From: Bugula neritina
Lineage: Eukaryota; Bryozoa; Gymnolaemata; Cheilostomatida; Bugulidae
Reading direction: 5' to 3'
Length of the DNA: 64,000 nucleotides
NCBI GenBank assembly: GCA_964035545.1
Contig: OZ037766.1
Coordinates: 7,821,722 to 7,885,721 of the forward strand
Positions 39,724-49,950 of this stretch are shown piece by piece (positions within the stretch are counted from its first letter, which is position 1; each line of letters begins with the position of its first letter). The notes under the pieces were generated by a model that saw only the letters and a program-made list of their open reading frames with translations, was not told the DNA's origin and made no database searches. The translations under genes and the position numbers were made by a program.

Positions 39724-40200
39724 ATGACTCAAGCTGCTAAAGTTGGAATGGTGGTGCTGTCTGGAAACTCGCATCAAAAGCTTACAGAACTCATTTGCAA
39801 GTAAGTGATTTAATTTGATTGATTATGGTTATTATTACTATTGTTCATTACGATTATCAGTATCACTATCACTTTGAATACGAGTATGAGTATAACTATA
39901 ACTAATGCTGATACTGATAGTAATACTAAGCTATACCTTATAGTTATACTTATAGATTAAGATATGAACTTATAACTATAAGTATAGCTATTAAGTATTA
40001 GTATTAGATTTAGTATTCCTATCAGTATAACTATAAGTATAAAATCCTAGACTCGCAGATTTACATAAATTATAATTTCTTCACTACCACTACGAGTATG
40101 TCTATGACTATCACTATCAGTAAGAATAAGCTACAGTAATCATAATGATAATGATGGTCATTCTCATTGTGATTATCAAGATAACAATTATTATATTGAT
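39670..40200. repeat. Low-complexity tract of agtata/actata words
   Basis: Repeated short words (agtataactataagtat, gtattagtat) with many inverted copies run from just before the PRPSAP start codon, across exon 1, into intron 1. They form no regular tandem unit. Confidence 0.5.
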
Positions 40201-43200
40201 AATAATATTGTGGTGGTTATAAACACTCAAAATTACAACCATGTCCATCCGGTGCAAAATAAAATGTGATTAGTGTGACCACTGTTCACACCCTCCCACT
40301 AAAAGAAATCGTGGAGTTTACTCTAAAAGTAAATTTGTAATCATGCCAGAAGTAAAAATGTAAAACTAAACTATCAAAATAACCACATTTTATTTAATGT
40401 ACCATTAGAATTAAGTTTAATCTAATTCATACATATCAGATTGGTGAACAAGAGTTTTAATGTTTCCATTTTATTAACATATCTTTTGTGAAAAACTGAA
40501 AGTATGGAATATCAGCTGCATCTATAAGTGAAAGTTTGGATTTGATAAAACATGCGAAGTGTTCAAGATGTCTTTTTTTAGGCGACTGGAAATTACGCAA
40601 GGAAAATGCTCAGTACTTCACAAAACAAATAGAGGTGAGGTATAATGTTTGAACACGCTTTGTCTGGAACATTCCAAATTACATTTCTATGATATAAAAG
40701 TATTGAGTTACGTTCTAATGAAGATTTATATGGATAAATCTAACGAGAAACTTGCAAATTATGTCATAAGCCCAAGATGTTTTCTTTCTCAGTGTGTGGG
40801 CTTATAAATATTAAAAGTGTTTGCGAAAAAAATTTGATATAAAATTATTCTTAGTTATATAATTTTGTTGATTAGTTGTAACTTTCTTGGAGATGCACTC
40901 TTGTATGACCTGATTATCTGTTTGTTGCAGAAACACAAGTAGAAATAGGAGAGTCTGTGAGAGGAAAAGACATATATATTGTACAAACAGGCACCAAGTG
41001 AGTGCTGCGCTGTTGTCATATCTCTACTAGTTAGTAGGAGTATAGCTCAAGGTTCATGGAAAGTAGCTAAATCAACTTTTTTTAACTTTCGATTATTTTG
41101 TTACTGAATGTTTTAGCAATATTGATTCAACACACAGCTATTCAGTGTAGTGTTTTTATGCAAGCTTATAACACATTTTGTAAAACTAGAAACTTCTAAT
41201 AAACAAATTAATTTGTGTTGGGACGATATTTATGCATCCTGGTGTCACTATACAGTTCGACACCCTAATTAGTGTTTGAAGCACTTTGTTCAATTAATAA
41301 TTTAGTATAGGTATACTTCTAATTTTTAGAAATGTCAATAATGACATCATGGAGCTGCTGATAATAGCGTATGCCTGTAAAACCTCCTGTGCCAGGAACA
41401 TTGTGGGGGTGATTCCCTACCTCCCTTATTGTAAGCAGAGTAAAATGAGAAAACGAGGCTCTATAGTGTCTAAGTTAGTGGCTGACATGCTAAGTACTGC
41501 AGGTAAAATAAATAATGTTAACCATCTTGATTTAAGAAAAAAATATATTCACCTTTTGATTCATGTGGTATTGACCTTGATTCACTTGATGCCGACCTTT
41601 TGTGTTGCCATTTTCTTAGGCTTAAATCATATTCTCACCATGGATTTACATCATAAAGAAATTCAAGGATTCTTCAACTTCCCTGTAGATAATCTAAGAG
41701 CTTCGTCATTTCTCCTTCAATACATCAGGGAATCGGTATGACAACTTTGTAGATTCTTATAATGGAATACATGAGGATAATACTAGTTTTTCCTTTCAAT
41801 AGAAGTTTGTTAATACTTAAAACAGAGATTTTAGTGAAATAGTATGGAATTAAATGGAATTGCTGTTTTGACTCTAATATCAAATGTTCCTTATTTTAAA
41901 AGGACGTAGTGTTGAGTCAATATTTCTGTAATATACTATGTAGACTAAATTTGTAGCTATTCGAATTTACAACTCACTACGTAGAAACTATGCTCTGCTT
42001 TAAGCACTGAGCACTCTCTCACATTATGTATTACAAAGCAACTGTTTTCTAATTATATAGTTTGTGTAGAATAAAACTCGTAAAGCAAGTGTTGCTTATC
42101 ATTGTGTCCACAGATCCCAGATTGGAGAAATGCCATTCTGGTTGCCAGAAACCCAAACGCTGTGAACAGAGCCTCGTCGTTTGCTGAGAGGTTGCAGCTG
42201 GGCTTTGCTGTGATACACGGGGAGGAGAAGGAGCACGACAGCGAGAAAGATGACGGCCGGGCCAGTCCTCCTCCAACTAGGATTACTTCTGTGGATGTCC
42301 ATGACCTGCCTGGTAAGCTCTCCTGTCCCCTATTTCTGTTGAACACACAACATTTTAGTTGAAACTGTGTATAGCTCAGTGTTGAGTTTTAAAAATTGGT
42401 TTATTTGACTGCAGCTTTATATGCAGTGACGTGTGCAAGACATGGTTAGGTGTGGCATATGTAGTTAGGCATTGAAAAACTGACCAAAAACTCACTGCTC
42501 TGTTAAAAAATGATTTGAGGAACTTACAATGTTTTAAGAGTGTACGACGTTAGCAGTCACATAACACAGCTCGAGCACGCACACACACTGATATAATGTA
42601 CATATCTACTGAGTAATAAAGTACACTAGCAAAAAATGCTATTGGAATGTAAATTTCTCATATTAGAATTGTTTCAATGTAAATCTTGTTTGTTTTAGTG
42701 CTGAATCGGAAAGAAAAGCCACCAATGAATGTCGTTGGAGATGTTGGGGGAAAGATTGCCATAATTGTGGTAAGTTTTTGCTGCATTAGTATTTTAGTTG
42801 TTATTTTATAAAAAATGATTTGCAGGCTAAAGATGAATGTTGATTGGTGGTTATACTCAGAGTACTAAAGGCTGATCTTACAGGCTCACAGGGTTGTCTT
42901 TTTGGACAACTCCTATAACAGATTCTAACTGAAAAGTCTAGTCATCCTAAATATTAGTTGTTCAGTTTTGTGACAAACATAATAACAAAATAAGAGAGAA
43001 GTAAATGGTTAGATGATAATAACTTTGATGGAGTTTTCTTGCTTTGGCAACTCAGTGTTACTTTAGAAAAAAAATTGACTGTTTATATAATGTTTGAAAC
43101 TTGGATGCACGTATAATTCATTTTCAACTGGTAAAATATTTCAATGACTCTAGTGTTTTATACTTCATAAATTGAAAACTAGCTGAACGTCTAACAGCCA

Positions 43201-44336
43201 CAAATATTATTAATATTTTGTGTTAAAGTTAATAAGAAAATTCACTATAGCTTAATGAATATATACAAAGTTCCAGTTTTAGCAGGCATAATATCACATG
43301 AAATAATATTATTACTTGAAACAATACTGTTATAGTGATTATGATTAATGGTAATACTAATTTATTAGTATTCTTAACCCCAGCTCTCTTATGGAGAATA
43401 CTGCATACAAGTATCAGTTTCATGCATAAAGTCTTGATTAGGGAAACTTATACAAGGTCGTAGGAATTTGTCAAACAAGCGGCTCTTCCCTGCTTTAATT
43501 TCCTGTTCTATGTTTGCCATTTGTTAATGCAAGGTTTAAATTACTGATACAACTGTTTAGTCTGATTTTGAGCCCTTAGATTTAATGCTCTGTTTACAGG
43601 ACGATTTGATTGATGAAGTTGATTCATTTATTGCTGCTGCTGAGTTGCTTAGAGAGAGAGGTGCATACAAGATATATGTTGTGGCAACCCACGGCCTCCT
43701 CTCCTTAGATGCTCCTCAGCTCCTGGAGGACTCTGTCATAGATGAGGTATAGTATTCACCGCAAGAACTTGCTGTACATTGCATTCCCATTGCCTCCAAT
43801 GGATCTGTACCGGTCTCGTGCAGATGGATTTGTGGTTGCGGTTTGCATGAACTTTTGGTTGTAGTTTCATTCGATGCAGCTGTTCCCAAACATTGGGTGA
43901 AAAATCTATTCGCATAATGGGAAGCAATGGGAACGCAAAAATGTTGTAGTTGATGTAGTTACTGTGGATTGAATCTCTTGTCTTACCTAATTGTGCTGGG
44001 AGATTAGCTACGCAGCTTCTCAGTGTGATAATACTGAAAACTTACAACTTGTGAACACTTCTGCTGGAATCACGAGTAAATCCTTTCGCATTGTACTTTT
44101 TTACAGCTACTAGTGTGCCTTCACAATAAGGTGTAGTGTTATGTGTATTTTGTATTCTTTGCATTCATTCTGTGCAGGTGGTGGTAACAAATGCGATACC
44201 ACATGAAGTGCAGAAGTTGCAGTGTGGTAAGATAAAGACGGTAGATGTGAGTGCCTTGTTTGCTGAGGCTATCCGACGTATTCACAACCAGGAATCTATG
44301 TCTCACCTGTTCAGGAATGTGGCTGCTGATGACTAA
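39724..44336 (+). CDS. PRPSAP: PRPP synthase-associated protein, complete (nine exons)
   Basis: Exons: 39724-39800, 40582-40634, 40931-40997, 41330-41502, 41620-41735, 42114-42312, 42699-42769, 43600-43746, 44178-44336 (TAA). Phases agree, giving 353 residues, close to the usual 355-370. Family strings include [88 protein letters not shown] and [17 protein letters not shown]. It is the non-catalytic partner of ribose-phosphate pyrophosphokinase, which makes PRPP for nucleotide synthesis. The loop that binds PRPP in active enzymes (DDxxDTxGT type) reads [10 protein letters not shown] here. There is also an acidic and proline-rich insert ([19 protein letters not shown]). Both features mark the associated protein rather than the enzyme. 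Vertebrates have two paralogues; I cannot say which this matches. Confidence 0.95.
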
Positions 44337-45168
44337 CTACTATATGTTCTTAACGCACACTTTACATGAAAAGCAATAGCAAGTGCACTACTCTAAGCCT
44401 CCCTGCTCTTAATACGCAGTATATGCTGTTCCAACAGTGAAAGGTCACTATGCAAATTAGAAGCATAAAGATTTTAGATGGTGCTATGATTTTGTTCACT
44501 TGTCCTAAATATACTAGATTTAGTTTTATGCTCTTTAAACATTCTCCCCCAATATCATGTACACCATTTTAAATCTTACCACAAGACTTATATTAGTGAA
44601 GATTACTGATCAATGTTTTAACTTTTTAAAATCATAGTTTATAATCATTTAATAGCATGCCTATAAGGCAGCCGTATAATTTTTGTACCTTTTTACATAA
44701 AACTTTCCAATTTTTATCATTATATATAATAAATATTTGTCTCTGCCAAACCAATTATTTCTCTACCCTGAAGTACTATTTACATAAATGTGTATGTTTT
44801 ATTAAAGTTTTTGTTATTATAATTTTATTGAAAAAATAATCATATTAATAATTAGAAAGGAAATTTGTGCTGAAAGGAAGGAAAAACAGTATATTAATTA
44901 TAATCATATGCCCTCTTGCCTTCATTGCTAAAGAGGCCTTGTCCATAATGTCTATATACAGCTTAAGCTTCGAGTCAGTAAATAAAGATCATCCAGTTTT
45001 AGAAAAGTGCTGCATACTTTTGTACATCTAAACTATTGTTGATTTCTTAACCATTTTAGTGTTCGAAATAATGTACAAAAATCTCCCCACTCATACTTTG
45101 AATATTCCAGCTCTGTTAACTTCGCCTTGCTATCAGTTATCGTAAAAAATGCCCTATTTAGTTTACTC
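44337..45168. other. Convergent intergenic region, PRPSAP and CFAP53 3' ends
   Basis: About 830 bp between the two stop codons. An AATAAA on the plus strand at 44728-44733 could serve PRPSAP. Nothing else is recognised. Confidence 0.5.
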
Positions 45169-48121
45169 TTAAGCATTTATTTGTTTATTCCTGTAATAGT
45201 GTCGCCTCATTGGATGCATTCTGTCAGCGGAGTGTGGCTCATTAAGAATAGTCCTTAGTTTGCCCTGGTACTCGGCTTCAGCCTGTTGTCCAACAATGAA
45301 CTCACGCACTTCCTCATCGTTCTTTGCAGACTGTAATCTCGAGTCGTAATTCATCTGGTCAACCAAATCTACAAATCGATAATTTACAGTCAAAAACTTG
45401 GCATATTGCACAGATTTAAATAATGAGAATCTGACATCTTTGCACAGCTTTACATTGGGGGTGTTCACGTAGAATACTCAGGCTCTAGTTAGGAGTACTG
45501 GGTACAGAAACTAGCTTTAACAGCCATAATGAATTACTGTGAACTAACCTTGTTGGTATTTGAGATTACTCTGCTTTGTTCTGTGCAGCTTTTCTTCTTC
45601 TAACCGTTTATTTTCTTCTATAAACCTCAAGATTTTCTCTCGCTCAGCCTTCTCTTCTATCTGCCTCTGCTGATTTTCTCTTACTAAAGGAATAAATAGA
45701 AGTAATTCTTAAACGGATCCATGATGTGTGAAAGTACAAGGTACCACGGAAATTTTAAGTTAAAAAACAAAAAAGTTGGCATTTTTGATGATAACTATTG
45801 ACTGTAGTGGAAAAAGGCTTGATAAGAATAATTCTTACATCTTTCGTTGATCTGGTGACTTCTTTCTAACATAACTTCTTCTAGCATCTTTTTCCTTGCC
45901 TCTCGTTCCAATCTCCACTGAGCTAATCTTTTCTGCCAATTTTTCTCTACTTCACTATTGATTATAGCCTCCATTTCAGCTTCTCTCTTCTTTTCTTCCT
46001 CAGCCAGTTGTTTCAGGTATGCCATATACTTCAAGTTCTCCTCTCTTAGTTCTTTCTATTAAATTATTATTTAATTTAAAGCATCAGCTGCAGTTATTGT
46101 AATTATAAAATAGGTATTTAACAACACGAAACTGCATCTTATCATGCTTCACCATTCATGTTATTGCTAAAAAAATTGTCTCATTTACACGCAACGATCT
46201 TAAACTTCTAAAAAAGGGCAACTTCCTATTATATAAAAAAATAGTATTTCAGAATTATTTTCTGTTCTGATTATCATTTTTACAAGTACCTTTCTTTGCG
46301 CCATCTCAGCAGCTTCATTAGCTGTTTCCTGCAAGAGTGCCTCCAACACCTTCATGTCGAAGGCCAGTTGCTCCTGCTCTTCCCTTGCTTTCTTCTTCAT
46401 CTTTAGACGCAGATTTGTTTCATACAACTGCTTAGATTCAATCTGTCGTCTGTGCTTTTCTTCTCTCTCCCTCTCTTCCTCCAGGCGTCTCAGTTCTGCT
46501 TGTTGTTTCTAGAAGCAGATTTTAAACTTCAAATAAAGTGTCTATGTGGCAGACAGTTAAAAAAATAGGATATTATTTCCTTGGCACTGGTTACATAGCA
46601 TATTTTCAACAAATTTTTAACAGACTAATTAGGCAAACCTAACAAAGTTTTGCAACTGCATAACTTTATGTTTATACCAGCAGCTCTGCTTGCTCAGCAA
46701 TTAGTCGTTTTTCTTCTGCCTTTCTTTCTTCTAAAGCTGCCATCTGGGTTTGAAGCATAGCGAGCTGGTCCTTATTACGAGCATGTTTTTCTTTAGCTTC
46801 TCTCTCTTCTCTAGCAGCCTATAGTACACCTTATACTGAATACTAACACTAGCCAATCAGATGCACACTTGAGTAAAAAATCCATTACCATTATAAGCCA
46901 TTTTATTGTATTCAAAACTTACACATATATACATAGATAAGTGTTTCAAAACGTGGGATGTCCTTTTATTAAGATGCTGCACTTCCACTAACTATGCTAT
47001 CGGCATATTAATGGGCCCCATCATTACTTCCTTTGGGTAAGCCGGCATATTATCTACTCTCTTTTTGAACTTATTGACGAAATAAATAAGTATTGCAGTG
47101 AAATGTGTCATAATGTGACTAACACACACCTTGGCCATCATGTCAGCTTCCCACATATCAGCATAAAACTTGTTTTCCGCTTCCTTTTGCTTCTCAAACT
47201 CAAGTTTCTCTCTCATCTGGAAAACCAGTTCTGCGGACACTTCATCCTGTGTTCGCTTAGACATGGTAGATCTAAGCTCTTCACACTGTGACCTGTATGT
47301 CATAAACAATATTCTCTTTTAACTCAACATGTAGCATTTGATGCTTAGTTGTGAAGTATAGTGCTACAAATGCAATGCACTTGCCTACCCACCAGTGCTA
47401 CATGCACACGCATACACGCTACATACACACAAATACACATATACACTTGAGCCATTAGTATGTATACAGCATATTGTTTCTTCAAATTCTTGAATTCTTT
47501 TAAATTATAAGACAGCTCATTTCAAAGCTGAAAATATAATTAAATGGTGTAAATTTTTAACTTTCTCACAGAAAAGAAAATTAAGCTTTTGAAATTTACT
47601 GCATACTAATAGTTAATGCTTTGCTTAAAAAAACTGTGAAAATACTAAATTTTCATACCTCCATCTTTGATCCAGTTTTTCCTCAACATATTCTAATCTT
47701 TCTGCCTCTCTTTTTTCTTTCAAATATTTTGCTCTTTCTCTCATTTTTGCCTGCCTTTCTAGCATGGTCTCTTGCTTATCTTCCATTTCCATAAGATATT
47801 GCTCTTCTTCTGCTCGTAACATCTCTCTCAACCTGAAAAAAAGCCATTAGCAATCTCACGTTAAGCTTTATATGTGCTAAGCAACTCACATAACATATGA
47901 ACAGATGCTTTACTAATTGGCATTTGTTTATAATTATTTCGAAATGTGATAAATTAAAGAGATGTTGGTAAAAATTGAAGACTCTAAATTCTAAAATGAC
48001 TTTAGGGGTTCAGTAATAAACTTGCCTGTCTCGTCTCATTTCTACTTCAGTCTGATTTGCATTCATCATAGACTTTACTTTCCTTTTAATACTGCTTGCC
48101 ATCAACTTCCTTTCTGTTTCC
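45169..48121 (-). CDS. CFAP53: Cilia- and flagella-associated protein 53, C-terminal eight exons
   Basis: Exons on the minus strand: 48121-48026, 47832-47659, 47292-47130, 46818-46678, 46508-46290, 46055-45839, 45683-45549, 45368-45169 (TAA). Phases agree, giving 447 residues. The product is almost wholly charged coiled coil (for example LERQAKMRERAKYLKEKREA and EKLDQRWR) and ends in HPMRRHYYRNK, matching the family's His-Pro-Met-Arg ending. CFAP53 (CCDC11) is a microtubule inner protein of motile cilia needed for ciliary motion and left-right patterning. Vertebrate proteins have about 514 residues, so roughly 65-70 N-terminal residues are missing. The first visible exon starts in phase 1 after acceptor tatcaccag, so it is not the true start. 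Element 1 begins 160 bp upstream. The first intron shown uses a GC donor (ag|gcaagt). Confidence 0.92.
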
Positions 48122-48281
48122 CTGGTGATACAATTACATAGAAATAGTTCAGTGATTATTTCAACATGACCAGGGGGTCGCGTTTAGAACCAATATAGTT
48201 AATTACAGAATCCCTACTAATATGTATACTATCATCCACAAATTTACAATAGCTACGTATTTTTAATTTGAATACTAATAC

Positions 48282-48587
48282 TGTTATATTTTCCAGATTT
48301 AGGGTTGATGTGCCACCAAGAGAGTCTATTTATCACTAGAGAAACTTCACCGTGTTAAGTCGAGTAGATATCGTTATATTTTAATACAAGAATACATAAT
48401 AAAATCTAAGGTACAACAGTAATGATACGCACATCTATTTAATTTACAGCACTATCCTCAACTGAGCTAGTAGCGCGAAGCTGCTACTACTACTCATAAA
48501 ACAGCCTAGCTAATTGGCTAATACATTGTTCCGGGTCAATACGCAACCTTGCGTATTGTGTTGCTGGTAGCTCCACGAGCCACCACA
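48282..48587 (-). repeat. 3' LTR of element 1
   Basis: 306 bp, TG...CA ends, identical to the copy at 55427-55732. It holds a 22-bp palindrome at 48537-48558 (arms caatacgcaa, CC spacer). Confidence 0.96.
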
Positions 48588-48618
48588 CTGCCCCCTCCAG
48601 CAGAAAGCCCTCTTTCTG
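48588..48618 (-). promoter_or_regulatory. Polypurine tract and adjacent stem-loop of element 1
   Basis: On the minus strand the purine run GGAGGGGGCAG directly abuts the 3' LTR, as needed to prime plus-strand DNA. Next to it are inverted 7-mers CAGAAAG (48601-48607) and CTTTCTG (48612-48618) with a 4-nt loop. The same stem occurs at the same place in element 2. Confidence 0.75.
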
Positions 48619-48859
48619 ATAAAAATAAAATTCACATAAAAAAACGTATACTTCGTTGGGGGGGGGGGTAAGAGAACAGTATAAAAGTATATACAAAAAA
48701 AAACAACAACTGATAAAATATACAGGTATATATAACGTGCACAATATGTAATAAGTAAGAGAAGGTCCTATCTACATGTAGAGTACGTGCCACCATAACG
48801 GTAGGGAATGCCACAGAGAGGTAGGGGAAGAGTAGTATGGAGTTGGAGATAGACTCAAG

Positions 48860-49933
48860 TTAACTGCGGGCCGCACGCTTCATGCGTTTAATAGACTCCT
48901 GTAAATATTTGAGTTCACTGGATGCAGCCTGCACCCGTGGGGCCAGTCTGTACACTTCTTGCTCCAAGTCGTGTGCCCTAGCTTCTACTTCACGTAGGTT
49001 GCGGGCCCAGGGGGACGAGCGAGAGGAAGTCGGCTGTCTGTGTCTTTTCCGCTCCGAGGATGGAAGGGGAGGAGGGAGTGTATACGCATTTGTGTCTACC
49101 CTCTGTAGTACGACACGAGGAAAGGTATGCGGCATGCGTAGAGGACTGTGAGGTGGAGAGTTAGTAGACTGTGTAGGTTTATCTGCGGCTCCAGAGATGA
49201 TGGGTCGCGGGGAAGGGAAGCCTTGCTCCAGGCGAGATAGCCGAGCTGAGTCAGTGATGAGTGGTTTGATGGCGTTGAGAAAGGCAGGATAGGATGATTC
49301 GTCTACTTCATAGACATGCCCTTGATAACACTGCATAGTACGTTGGTGCCGCAATAGGTAATCACGATTGTAGCTATATTCTCCGCAAGGGCAGAAAGTG
49401 GTGATGTAGTGCTGCGGCAAGTGTACTTTTAGTCTGCGGTGGGTTGTGAATCGCTGTTGGCAGAGGTTGCATTCACGATTACTCTCACCTCCTTGATGGG
49501 TCCTGATTTCTCTCTCTGTGGCAGGGGTAATCCAGTTGGAGGTTGCTTCCAACTGGGGTGGCAGTTGCCTGGTTGTAGGAGTTGTTGGGGCCGGCTCTGG
49601 GTCCCACGCCATCTTTAGAGAAGGCATGCCCGGAGAGACGGGCGCGAGTGTGTCTACAAAAGTAGAATTATTGTTAGATCGCGGTGGATCTTTACAACAT
49701 AATTCTAGTGACTGTCGACCGTTGCTAGCCTGAGAGTCACAGCTTTTGGAATGCACTCGAGGAACTGATGAATCATGTGTGGACTGACCAAGAACAGTGT
49801 CTAGCTCCAGGTCTAACAGACCGTCGGCCATTACAGTGTCTTCATCGTCATTCACATGAAACGTGGTTCCCAGTAATTCTGATTCAATCTGCTGAATTAG
49901 TTCAGAATTTACTGGCATCGAGCCCGTTTCCAT
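48860..49933 (-). CDS. Element 1 third ORF: zinc-finger and coiled-coil-like accessory protein
   Basis: An intact 357-codon frame begins 17 nt after the pol stop. The first 150 residues are acidic and Ser/Thr/Pro-rich. Then come two metal-binding motifs. The first fits C-x2-C-x12-H-x3-H (from CNLCQQRFTTHRRLKVH, the final His three residues on). The second fits C-x1-C-x12-H-x5-C (starting CPCGEYSYNRDYLLRH). A Pro/Ser-rich stretch follows with basic ERKRHRQ. The last 60 residues have heptad-like spacing (LEQEVYRLAPRVQAASSELK) and end in a basic tail. No signal peptide or membrane segment is visible, so it is not an Env-like protein. A homologue sits at the same place in element 2. Nucleic-acid binding is a reasonable inference; the role is unknown. 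An upstream donor-like CAG|GTAAGC suggests possible expression by splicing. Confidence 0.8.
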   Translation of the reverse strand: METGSMPVNSELIQQIESELLGTTFHVNDDEDTVMADGLLDLELDTVLGQSTHDSSVPRVHSKSCDSQASNGRQSLELCCKDPPRSNNNSTFVDTLAPVSPGMPSLKMAWDPEPAPTTPTTRQLPPQLEATSNWITPATEREIRTHQGGESNRECNLCQQRFTTHRRLKVHLPQHYITTFCPCGEYSYNRDYLLRHQRTMQCYQGHVYEVDESSYPAFLNAIKPLITDSARLSRLEQGFPSPRPIISGAADKPTQSTNSPPHSPLRMPHTFPRVVLQRVDTNAYTLPPPLPSSERKRHRQPTSSRSSPWARNLREVEARAHDLEQEVYRLAPRVQAASSELKYLQESIKRMKRAARS

Positions 49934-49950
49934 GAATAGGAATACAAGAC

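Noticed and set aside
41349-41741. 130-codon continuous frame over two PRPSAP exons
   Set aside because: The middle part is an intron (41503-41619) that happens to stay open; the family sequence is continuous only after splicing.
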